In this document: positions 34,518-41,497 of the stretch, one piece after another
Layout of the letters: each line of letters opens with the position of its first letter
How positions within the stretch are numbered: the stretch's first letter is position 1
Origin: Kiritimatiellia bacterium
Lineage (GTDB): Bacteria > Verrucomicrobiota > Kiritimatiellia > RFP12 > UBA1067
Length of the DNA: 49,681 nt
Reading direction: 5' to 3'
NCBI GenBank assembly: GCA_017563185.1
Contig: JAFXIL010000176.1
Coordinates: 1 to 49,681, forward strand
Notes under the pieces: generated by a model
The model's input: the letters and a program-made list of their open reading frames with translations, nothing else
Told to the model about the DNA's origin: nothing
The model's database searches: none
Position numbers and translations under genes: made by a program

Positions 34518-35303
34518 ATGAAAAGGTTTATTTCGATGATGGCGGCAGTCGCCACGGCGGCGTTAGTGGGTGGCTGCCACTACTATTACATGGTGAAGGC
34601 CGAGCTGCAGCAGACGAACGAGATGTTCGTGCAGCCGTTCATCAGCCGCTCCGTGATGACGTGGAACGTAAACGCGGCGCTGGGCACGGACGGTGTGCGC
34701 AGCGTGGCGCGCGTGGCGGAGGTGCTGAAGAAGGCGGATGTGGACGTCGCCGCATTGCAGGAGATCGACAGGCGCACAACGCGCGTGGGCGGCGCAGACC
34801 AGCTGGAGGAGCTTGAGAAGCTCACAGGCCTGCGTTCCGTGTGGTGCCGCACGGGCGAGCGCGACGACGGCGAGGTGGGCATGGCGTTTCTCGTGAAGAG
34901 CGCGCCTGCGAAGACGGCGCAGGTGGATCTGCCGGGCGGCGGCAAGGCGGTGGTTGCGGAGTATCCGGCCTTCACGGTGGCGATGGCGCGTTTCCCGGAA
35001 AAGGACGATGACAAGGAGGCAGCCGTGGTGAAGATCGCGGGCATGGTGGAGCAGACTAGGCCGTTTATGCTTTTGGGCGACTGGGGGGAGGAGCCGACGA
35101 GCGCGTTTCTTCAGCGTCTTCGGCGCTCGTTTGCGGTCATATCCGGCTTTTCGCCCACCTATCCGGCAGATGGACCTGCAAGCTGCGTGGACTACGTGAC
35201 CGTCTCGCGGCGGCATCTGGCGCGCTGGGAGCATGTGTCGCACGAGGTGCTAGACGAACCCATCGCCTCGGATCATCGTCCTGTCGTGGTCAAGGTGAGA
35301 TGA
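34518..35303 (+). CDS. Endonuclease/exonuclease/phosphatase-family lipoprotein
   Basis: The 261-residue protein starts MKRFISMMAAVATAALVGGC, a lipoprotein signal with lipobox LVGGC. The EEP fold follows: MTWNVNAALG (start strand), VAALQEIDRR with the metal-binding Glu, LLGDWGEEP, and a C-terminal SDHRPVVV with the catalytic Asp-His. EEP proteins cleave phosphodiesters (nucleic acids, sphingomyelin, phosphoinositides). A membrane-anchored member probably acts in the periplasm on nucleic acid or a phospho-sugar. The usual GD.N metal-site motif is GDWG here, so activity may be altered. Confidence 0.75.
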   Translation: MKRFISMMAAVATAALVGGCHYYYMVKAELQQTNEMFVQPFISRSVMTWNVNAALGTDGVRSVARVAEVLKKADVDVAALQEIDRRTTRVGGADQLEELEKLTGLRSVWCRTGERDDGEVGMAFLVKSAPAKTAQVDLPGGGKAVVAEYPAFTVAMARFPEKDDDKEAAVVKIAGMVEQTRPFMLLGDWGEEPTSAFLQRLRRSFAVISGFSPTYPADGPASCVDYVTVSRRHLARWEHVSHEVLDEPIASDHRPVVVKVR

Positions 35304-35531
35304 GCCGTAGAGGTTGATTCCGTCGCCAAGAAGAGTCATGTCGAGGTTTTCGTCCACCGACACATGCATCCATCCGTACCACGTCATGCCCTCCACGTAT
35401 TCGCGGTTCTCTATCAGCACCTCGCTCGCCTTGAACACCATGTAGAAGTCGTCTGGATTCTCGATCAGCGTGCCGCCGGTATAGTATTCGTCAACATAGA
35501 AATTCTCGATTGGAACAAAGTTCTGGATTGC
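35304..35531 (-). pseudogene. Remnant of a surface or secreted protein C-terminus
   Basis: On the minus strand an uninterrupted frame from 35531 reads NFVPIENFYVDEYYTGGTL, later TWYGWMHVSVDENLDMTLLG. It then runs into the 3' end of the EEP gene on the other strand. The composition (aromatic, Asp/Asn-rich, ending in a short beta segment) resembles the last domain of secreted beta-sandwich proteins, but there is no start and a TAG lies immediately upstream. It is most likely a decaying fragment. Confidence 0.35.
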
Positions 35532-35593
35532 CTATCTTCAATTGCCTGAGGTTCAAGCCGGATGCGCTGGGGTGTGGGTTTGGGAAAAACGGT

Positions 35594-35989
35594 TTACGGC
35601 GCAAGGCGGATAAGGCCGCCAACATGGTCGAAATGGCGGTGATAGGAAACGAGACGCGCGCCGGTTTCAAGTGCTGTCGCGGCAATCCAGATGTCATTTT
35701 CGGGAATAGGCATCCCTTTTTGCGCAAGTGCGGCCTTCACGTAGCCCCATCGTTCGGCGATGGACTGCGTGGCGGGCTGGAACGAAACGCAGTCCTCGTC
35801 AAGGAAGGAGGCGAGCAATGATTCGTTTTCAGCCGTTTTTCTTCCACGCAGGAATCCGTATTCCAGTTCGGCGAACACGGCGGCCGGCACGAGAATCTCG
35901 TCGCATTCGTTCAGCAACGCCAGAAGCCGCTCGTTGCCACGCCGCAGATTGCTGTAGGCGTTTGTGTCAAGGCAGACTTTCATCTCCAC
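35594..35989 (-). CDS. VapC-type PIN-domain toxin
   Basis: The 131-residue PIN-domain protein has the conserved acidic residues expected of a VapC/FitB RNase: Asp in VCLDTNAYSNL (about residue 8), Glu in FAELEYGF (about 43) and Asp in ENDIWIAATAL (about 100). It cleaves RNA, commonly tRNA, when free of its antitoxin. The start overlaps the end of the antitoxin gene by 10 nt; a second in-frame ATG two codons downstream (MKVCLDTN) is also possible. The pair sits in a stretch of otherwise decayed sequence between two surface-protein remnants, a common setting for horizontally acquired toxin-antitoxin modules. Confidence 0.87.
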   Translation of the reverse strand: MEMKVCLDTNAYSNLRRGNERLLALLNECDEILVPAAVFAELEYGFLRGRKTAENESLLASFLDEDCVSFQPATQSIAERWGYVKAALAQKGMPIPENDIWIAATALETGARLVSYHRHFDHVGGLIRLAP

Positions 35990-36231
35990 GCCTCCGGGTC
36001 GATCCGTTCGCAGTCCGCCACGGCGGCCTCGAATTCGTCGAACTCTCCCTGCGACCAGCCGCCGCAGTATTTGGAGAAGTCGTTAACGGTCCGCTTCTTG
36101 CGGCGGGGAAGCACGCCGTCGGTGAGCAGTCGCACGACAGTGGTGTTCATGCTGGCGTCGGATTTGTCGGCAATGCCCTTAAGGCCTGCGGCTACCTCGT
36201 CGGGAATGTTGCGAATGGTCATGGTCTTCAT
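35980..36231 (-). CDS. VapB/FitA-type ribbon-helix-helix antitoxin
   Basis: The 83-residue protein starts MKTMTIRNIPDEVAAGLKGIADKS, a ribbon-helix-helix DNA-binding domain of the FitA/VapB class. A linker and an acidic C-terminal tail (FDEFEAAVADCERIDPEAW) then wrap the toxin. It neutralises VapC and probably represses its own operon. A strong AAGGAGG precedes the ATG. The promoter TGG-TATAAT at 36288-36280 lies 48 nt upstream, with inverted repeats nearby. Confidence 0.82.
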   Translation of the reverse strand: MKTMTIRNIPDEVAAGLKGIADKSDASMNTTVVRLLTDGVLPRRKKRTVNDFSKYCGGWSQGEFDEFEAAVADCERIDPEAWR

Positions 36232-36275
36232 GTCTTGCCTCCTTGTGCTGATTGCAGACTGAAATCAACAGACGC

Positions 36276-36300
36276 AATCATTATACCACATCGTATGATT
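36276..36300 (-). promoter_or_regulatory. VapBC promoter (TGG-TATAAT) with a flanking inverted repeat
   Basis: Minus-strand TGG-TATAAT occupies 36288-36280. AATCAT (36276-36281) and ATGATT (36295-36300) form a dyad around it, a plausible operator for the antitoxin complex. Confidence 0.6.
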
Positions 36301-36468
36301 TCGCGCAATGGGGGCATTGAAATTTGAAAGGAGGGCTTGATCTGCGTCAGACTGCGCACAAAGGCGCGGCAGCACGTCTGCTTGTGGCAACGCCACGCGA
36401 GGACAGAGAGATCCGCGCGGTCAATCTCGATGCAGGCGTTGCGGATGTCGGGGAAGTGGCGGTGGGCG

Positions 36469-36720
36469 ACCGGAACCTTCATTGGATACATCGAGAGCGT
36501 TGTGGACGGTGCCTACGGCCACGCCACGATGACCGTCGCGGCGAACGGGAAGATCAGCGGCAAAATCACGCTCGACGGCACGAGCGTGAGCGCCACGTCG
36601 CCGCTCGTGTACGACGAAGAGGCCGGATGGTTCGCGATTCTGCACGCGGCGCCCTCCGCGTACAAGGGCGGCGCGTTCGTGGCGGGCGTTGGGTTCGATG
36701 CGACTGATGTGGCGCATGCC
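36469..36720 (+). pseudogene. Fragment of a surface-protein repeat domain
   Basis: One frame encodes TGTFIGYIESVVDGAYGHAT, then MTVAANGKISGKITLDG and ILHAAPSAYKGGAFVAGVGF. This looks like the beta-rich unit (G-x-F-x-G-Y ... A-x-G-K-I-S-G-K) repeated in large surface proteins. No start, signal or complete domain is present. The 5' part of the 36289-36806 gap holds an SD-like AAAGGAGG (36324-36331) but no ATG after it. Nothing else is recognised in that gap apart from the metG promoter. Confidence 0.4.
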
Positions 36721-36768
36721 GCGTCAACAGAAAAAAGACGCCGCCATGTTTCGCGCGCAGTGCAATTG

Positions 36769-36777
36769 TGGTATAAT
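36769..36777 (+). promoter_or_regulatory. Extended -10 promoter (TGG-TATAAT) of metG
   Basis: TGG-TATAAT at 36769-36777, 29 nt before ATG 36807, with AAGGAGC between as Shine-Dalgarno. Confidence 0.7.
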
Positions 36778-36806
36778 ATGCGTCGTTTTGCAAGGAGCAT
36801 AGAATA

Positions 36807-38909
36807 ATGTCAAAGAAACGCCGCATAGTGGTAACATCAGCCCTCCCGTACGCCAATGGCGACATTCACCTTGGCCATCTCGTGGAGTACATTCAGACCG
36901 ACTTCTGGGTGCGCTTCCAGAAGATGCGCGGCAACGAATGCCTGTACATCTGCGCGGACGACACGCACGGCACCCCCGTGATGATACGCGCGCGAAACGA
37001 GGGCATCACGCCCGAAGAGCTGATCGCGCGCAGCCACGCGGCGCATCTGAAGGACTTCACCGACTTCGAGATATCGTTCGACAATTACTATTCCACCAAC
37101 TCGCCCGAGAACAAGGCCTGCAGCGAGCGCATCTTCGCCGCGATGGAGAAGAGCGGCGCCGTGACCACGAGGAAGTCTCCCCAGCTCTACTGCGAGCACT
37201 GCAAGATGTTCCTTCCCGACCGCTTCGTGAAGGGCGCATGCCCGAAGTGCGGCGCCGAAGGGCAGTACGGCGACAGCTGCGACAAGTGCGGCGGCACCTA
37301 CGCCGCCGAGGAGCTCGGCAGCCCCGTTTGCACCACATGCGGCGCAACGCCAGTCGTGAGGGAGAGCGAGCACCTCTACTTCGAGCTCGAACCCTTCCGC
37401 GACTTCTTGCGCGAATGGCTGCCGCAGCACACCACGAGCGACGTCTCCAACAAGCTCCTCGAGTGGTTCAACGAGCCTCTGCGCGGCTGGTGCATATCGC
37501 GCGACGCGCCGTATTTCGGCTTCGAGATACCTGGGCGCCCCGGCAAGTTCTTCTACGTGTGGGTGGACGCTCCGATCGGCTACATAGCGTCCCTCGCGAA
37601 CTGGTGCGCGGCGCGCGGCGAGAAGCTCGACGAATGGTGGCCGCAGGGCGGCGGCGCGAAGGCGGATGGCACCGAGCTGTACCATTTCATCGGCAAGGAC
37701 ATCATCCGCTTCCACTGCCTGTTCTGGCCGGCCATGCTGCACGTGGCGGGGATCGACACGCCCGACAAGGTGTTCGTGCACGGCTTCCTCACGGTCAACG
37801 GCGAGAAGATGTCGAAGTCCAAGGGCACGTTCGTGAACGCCCGCACCTACCTCGACCATCTGCCCGCCTCCGCCTTGCGCTACTACTACGCCTGCAAGCT
37901 CGGCGGCACGACTGACGACATGGACCTCAACCTGCAGGACTTCGTGCAGCGCGTCAACGGCGACCTCGTGGGCAAGATAACGAATCTCGCCTCGCGCGGC
38001 GCGCAGATGCTCAACAAGAACCTCGAGGGCCGCCTCGGCTCGCTCGACGACGAGGGCCGCGCCCTCGTGGAGTTCGCCCGTAGCCGTGCCGACGTGATCG
38101 CCCAGCACTACGAGGCGCGCCGCTTCTCGCAGGTTCCCGTGGAGGTGGCGAAGATCGCCGACGCGGCGAACGAGTACTTCGACCGCCGCGAGCCGTGGAA
38201 GACCGTCAAGGCCCCTGACGGCGCCGAGGCCACGCGCACCACCCTCACCGCGATTCTCAACGTCTTCCGCATCCTCGCGATATACCTGAAGCCCGTGCTG
38301 CCCGTCTATGCCGACAAGGCCGCCGCTCTCTTCGGCGAGGCGTCGTTCGAGTGGGACGACGCGGCGAAGACGGTCGAGAACGGCACCATCGGCAAGTACG
38401 AATACCTCGCAACCCGCATCGACGCGAAGCAGGTTGAGGCGATGGTGGAAAAGGCGAAGGTGAAGCCCGCAGAGACCGGCGAGGTGGCCCACGAGTCGCG
38501 CGCGAGCAAGAACAAGGCAAAGAAAGCGCCTGATGCTGAATGCCCTGCGCCTGGTGCCGAGTGCGCGCCGCTCAAGCCCGAGATAAAGTTCGACGACTTC
38601 GAGAAGCTCGATCTGCGCATCGGCAAGGTGCTTACGTGCGAAATCGTGCCTAAGAGCGCGAAGCTGCTGAAGTTCGAGCTGGACTGCGGCGGACTTGGCA
38701 GGCGCACGATCTTCAGCGGAATACGCGGGGCGTATCCCGACCCTGCGGCGCTGGTGGGCAAGGAAGTGGTGTTCGTGGCGAACCTCGCGCCGCGCAAGAT
38801 GAGCGTTGGCGTTTCGGAGGGTATGATCCTCTTCGCCGGCGAGCCGGGGAAGGGCGGTGGCGTGTTGTCGCCTACGTCCGAGGCGGGCGCTGGCGCGCAG
38901 GCGACGTGA
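36807..38909 (+). CDS. metG: Methionyl-tRNA synthetase with C-terminal tRNA-binding domain
   Basis: The enzyme charges tRNA-Met in the cytoplasm. The HIGH motif is GDIHLGH (about residues 16-22) and the KMSKS loop is KMSKSKGTF (about 334-342). A double zinc-knuckle insertion is present (CEHCKMF, CPKCG, CDKCG and CTTCG). The anticodon-binding domain follows, then a Lys/Ala-rich linker and a C-terminal EMAP/Trbp111-type oligomerisation domain (IKFDDFEKLDLRIGKVL). The 700-residue length is normal for this dimeric type. Confidence 0.96.
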   Translation: MSKKRRIVVTSALPYANGDIHLGHLVEYIQTDFWVRFQKMRGNECLYICADDTHGTPVMIRARNEGITPEELIARSHAAHLKDFTDFEISFDNYYSTNSPENKACSERIFAAMEKSGAVTTRKSPQLYCEHCKMFLPDRFVKGACPKCGAEGQYGDSCDKCGGTYAAEELGSPVCTTCGATPVVRESEHLYFELEPFRDFLREWLPQHTTSDVSNKLLEWFNEPLRGWCISRDAPYFGFEIPGRPGKFFYVWVDAPIGYIASLANWCAARGEKLDEWWPQGGGAKADGTELYHFIGKDIIRFHCLFWPAMLHVAGIDTPDKVFVHGFLTVNGEKMSKSKGTFVNARTYLDHLPASALRYYYACKLGGTTDDMDLNLQDFVQRVNGDLVGKITNLASRGAQMLNKNLEGRLGSLDDEGRALVEFARSRADVIAQHYEARRFSQVPVEVAKIADAANEYFDRREPWKTVKAPDGAEATRTTLTAILNVFRILAIYLKPVLPVYADKAAALFGEASFEWDDAAKTVENGTIGKYEYLATRIDAKQVEAMVEKAKVKPAETGEVAHESRASKNKAKKAPDAECPAPGAECAPLKPEIKFDDFEKLDLRIGKVLTCEIVPKSAKLLKFELDCGGLGRRTIFSGIRGAYPDPAALVGKEVVFVANLAPRKMSVGVSEGMILFAGEPGKGGGVLSPTSEAGAGAQAT

Positions 38910-38936
38910 CGCTGCCGCTTGAGAGGCTCGGCGAAG

Positions 38937-39895
38937 TCACGGAAGAATGATCGTGGAGACGAGCGAGAAGTGGTCCGAGGCGTAGTGTTTCGTTCCGGGG
39001 CGCGGCGTCGCCACGATGCGGTAGTCGAGCACCTTTGTGCCGGGCGACACGTAGATGTAGTCGATGTGCTCCGCGTCGTCGCCGCGGGCGCTGCGCTTCT
39101 CGCGGGGCATCGATAGCGCCTCGGCGATTGTGGTCTCCTTTTCTCGCCACGCCCAGTGGTTGCACGTGCGCCAAGGGCCCTGCGGGGCGGACTTCGAGAG
39201 ATAGAGGGCGTCCTTTAGCAGCTTCGACACGGCAATGGCGGGCTTCTCGAACTCGAGGCAGTTGTGGTCGCCGGTGAATATGATTGGCGCGCCTTGGCCG
39301 AACTTCTTCATGCGTTCGATGATGAGGAGCATGCCCTTTTCGCGGGCGAGCTCGCTCTTGTGGCCGGTGTGGGTGTTGGCGAATGAGAAGCGCTTGCCGG
39401 TGGCTTTGTCCCTGAGGACGGCGTACGAGCAGATTCTGGGGAACATGGCGCCCCAGCTCTTGAGCCGGGAACGTCCGGCGTCTCGGACAGCCAGAAGCTG
39501 CCGCAGTCGATCAGGGTGAACCTGTCGCGCCGCCAGGCGACGGGAGAGGACTCGCCGCTCTTGCGGTCGGCGTTTCTGCCTTCGCCCGTGAAGTCGTATG
39601 CGGCGAAGCGCTCTTCGAGGAACTTGCGCTGGTCGGGAAGGACCTCCTGGAAGGCGATGAGGTCGGGGCTCTCGCGTTCGATGGCGCGCGCGAAGTCGTC
39701 GCGCCTGTTCTCCCAGTTGTTGTGAGGCGACTTGCGGTCGCCCGCCGAATAGCGCACGTTCCAGTCCATCACCCTGATGGCCGGCGCCTTGGCGGGGGCG
39801 AGGCGCGGCGTCTCGGCCCGAGCCGCAAGAACGAAGGCGCCGCACGCGCATATCGCCGCCGCAGGCGCCGCGAGGAGTCTAAAACGCTTTCTCAT
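38937..39895 (-). pseudogene. Secreted EEP-family nuclease broken by a frameshift
   Basis: Starting at ATG 39895 (GGAG 6 nt upstream), MRKRFRLLAAPAAAICACGAF is a signal peptide. It is followed by the EEP start IRVMDWNVRY, LIAFQEVLPDQRKFLEERF and SSPVAWRRDRF. After SETPDVPGS the frame must shift by one base near 39460-39465 to continue SWGAMFPRICSYAVLRDK, FANTHTGH, IIFTGDHNC and the catalytic ASDHFSLVSTI. Adding one base in the TCAAGAG context restores the expected TPDVPGSKSWGAM sequence. A one-base deletion, real or from sequencing, explains it. Otherwise all catalytic blocks are intact. Confidence 0.8.
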
Positions 39896-39966
39896 GTGCT
39901 TCTCCAGTTCCTTTGGATGTTCGCCGTGATTCATTCCGGCGCCGATATGGCGCCTTGCGGGCAAAC

Positions 39967-39975
39967 ATTATACCA
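39967..39975 (-). promoter_or_regulatory. Extended -10 promoter (TGG-TATAAT), minus strand
   Basis: Minus-strand TGG-TATAAT at 39975-39967, upstream of the frameshifted EEP gene at 39895. It is back-to-back with the plus-strand promoter at 40001. Confidence 0.65.
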
Positions 39976-40000
39976 AATCTTCCAAGAGTTGGCCGGAGTG

Positions 40001-40009
40001 TGGTATAAT
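40001..40009 (+). promoter_or_regulatory. Extended -10 promoter (TGG-TATAAT), plus strand
   Basis: TGG-TATAAT at 40001-40009 precedes the TSCPD gene (ATG 40064). It is divergent from the minus-strand promoter 25 bp away. Confidence 0.7.
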
Positions 40010-40063
40010 ATCTGTCGCTGATAATGCCAGCGCAAAAACCATCGGAGGATGAAAGGAGCAACA

Positions 40064-40321
40064 ATGAAGCTTTATGAGACGCAAGGAACGTGTTCGGCCG
40101 CCATCGAGTACGAAGTGAACAACGGGATATTGACGTCTTGCCGGTTCATCGGCGGCTGCCCCGGCAATACGCAGGGCGTGGCGCGGCTTGTGATAGGGCG
40201 CAAGGTCGAGGATGTGATCTCCCTGCTCAAGGGCATCCAGTGCCGCGGCGGAACGTCGTGTCCCGACCAGCTGGCCAGAGCCCTGGAGAAGGACATCGCG
40301 GCGAAAGAAATCGTCGTTTGA
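40064..40321 (+). CDS. TSCPD-domain protein (TIGR03905-like)
   Basis: The 85-residue protein is a stand-alone TSCPD domain: GTCSAAIEYEVNNGILTSCRFIGGCPGN, later VIGRKVEDVISLL and CRGGTSCPDQLA, which contains the motif that names the family. The same domain occurs at the C-terminus of class II ribonucleotide reductases, where its Cys residues may bind metal. The function of the small free-standing versions, common in anaerobes, is unknown. ATG 40064 is preferred over ATG 40049 because AAAGGAG lies 5 nt upstream. It is followed by a metallophosphoesterase gene 22 bp downstream. Confidence 0.85.
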   Translation: MKLYETQGTCSAAIEYEVNNGILTSCRFIGGCPGNTQGVARLVIGRKVEDVISLLKGIQCRGGTSCPDQLARALEKDIAAKEIVV

Positions 40322-40343
40322 CGGCATTGCCATAGGAGAAGCG

Positions 40344-41396
40344 ATGGAAGTCAACCGTAGAAGTTTTCTGGCGACGGCCGCACTTGCCGCGCCCGCCGCC
40401 TTCGCTGGCACGGACGTCTCCGCAGCGCCTTCCGGCAAGCCGCTCAGGGTCTGCGTGTTCTCCGACATTCATTACCATCCCGGAGTGTGGACGAATACCG
40501 AGAACACTTCGTTCCTCGAGAAGATCATGGCCCGCGCCGAAAGGGAGCGGTGCGACATGATGATCCATCTCGGCGACTTCATGCACGGTGTCCGTTCGCC
40601 CGCGCAGAAGGCGTTTCTCAAGCTATACAACGACTTCAAGATACCGGGATACCACATCCTCGGCAACCACGATCAGGACGGCAATCCGTACAAGGAGACG
40701 TGCGAAGCCTACCGCATGCCCGACGGGCACTACACCTTCGACAAGGGCGGCTTCCGCTTCGTGGTCGCAGACCCGAACTACTTCTGCAACGGACCGGGCA
40801 AGTTCATCCACCATGGCAGCGGCAACTATTTCAAGCGTGGGAAGGGCTCGACCATAAACTGGATACCGCCGGAGCAGCTGGAGTGGATGCGCGCCACAAT
40901 CGTCGGCTCGCCGTATCCGTGCGTGGTGCTTTCTCACCAGAGCTTCGAGCGCGCGCATTGCGCGCCTGTCATGAACAAGAAGGATGTCCAGGCGATTTTC
41001 AACGAGGCTAACGCGAAAAAGCCAGGCACGGTGAGACTCGTCATGAACGGACATTTGCACATGGACAATCTACGCGTCCTCGACAACATCCTCTACTGGG
41101 ACGTCAACAGCGCCAACTACCAGTATTTTGCGAAGGCGCACAGCAGATATCCGGCGGATTACGTGAAGACGCACCGCGGGGCGCCGCACAACATCGGGTG
41201 GAAGGAGCCGCTTTCGGCGATTCTCACGCTGTGGCCGAACGGGCGCATCAAGATCGAAGGGGCGAAGTCAGACTGGCTTTTCGGGGTTTCGCCGGAAGAC
41301 GCCGGGTATCCCGCATACGATGAGGACGGACGCGAGACGCTGCCGGTCATCAAGTCCGCAGACATGACATTTGCATATAGTGGCGTACGGCCTTGA
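40344..41396 (+). CDS. Tat-exported metallophosphoesterase
   Basis: The 350-residue protein begins MEVNRRSFLATAALAAPAAF, a Tat signal. It carries the calcineurin-like dimetal motifs FSDIHYH, HLGDFMHG, HILGNHDQDG, LSHQSFE and MNGHLHMDN, in the expected order. Such enzymes hydrolyse phosphomono- or diesters; secreted Tat-dependent members often act on nucleotides or phosphorylated sugars. It starts 22 bp after the TSCPD gene with GGAG upstream, so the two probably share the promoter at 40001. Confidence 0.85.
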   Translation: MEVNRRSFLATAALAAPAAFAGTDVSAAPSGKPLRVCVFSDIHYHPGVWTNTENTSFLEKIMARAERERCDMMIHLGDFMHGVRSPAQKAFLKLYNDFKIPGYHILGNHDQDGNPYKETCEAYRMPDGHYTFDKGGFRFVVADPNYFCNGPGKFIHHGSGNYFKRGKGSTINWIPPEQLEWMRATIVGSPYPCVVLSHQSFERAHCAPVMNKKDVQAIFNEANAKKPGTVRLVMNGHLHMDNLRVLDNILYWDVNSANYQYFAKAHSRYPADYVKTHRGAPHNIGWKEPLSAILTLWPNGRIKIEGAKSDWLFGVSPEDAGYPAYDEDGRETLPVIKSADMTFAYSGVRP

Positions 41397-41497
41397 TGGA
41401 GACGAGAGCGGCACTTGTGCGCCTTCGCGGTGTCCGCGATGAACACTGGTGCTCAAAGACATTGACAATCTGACAGACAACAGGGAGGAACGTTGCA

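Noticed and set aside
36228-36491. Minus-strand frame upstream of vapB rich in Cys and Arg
   Set aside because: It covers the vapBC promoter region and the surface-protein remnant, has no ribosome site and shows no protein-family pattern.
41462-41467. Perfect -35 hexamer TTGACA upstream of the SUMF1-fold gene
   Set aside because: No -10 element lies 16-18 bp downstream.
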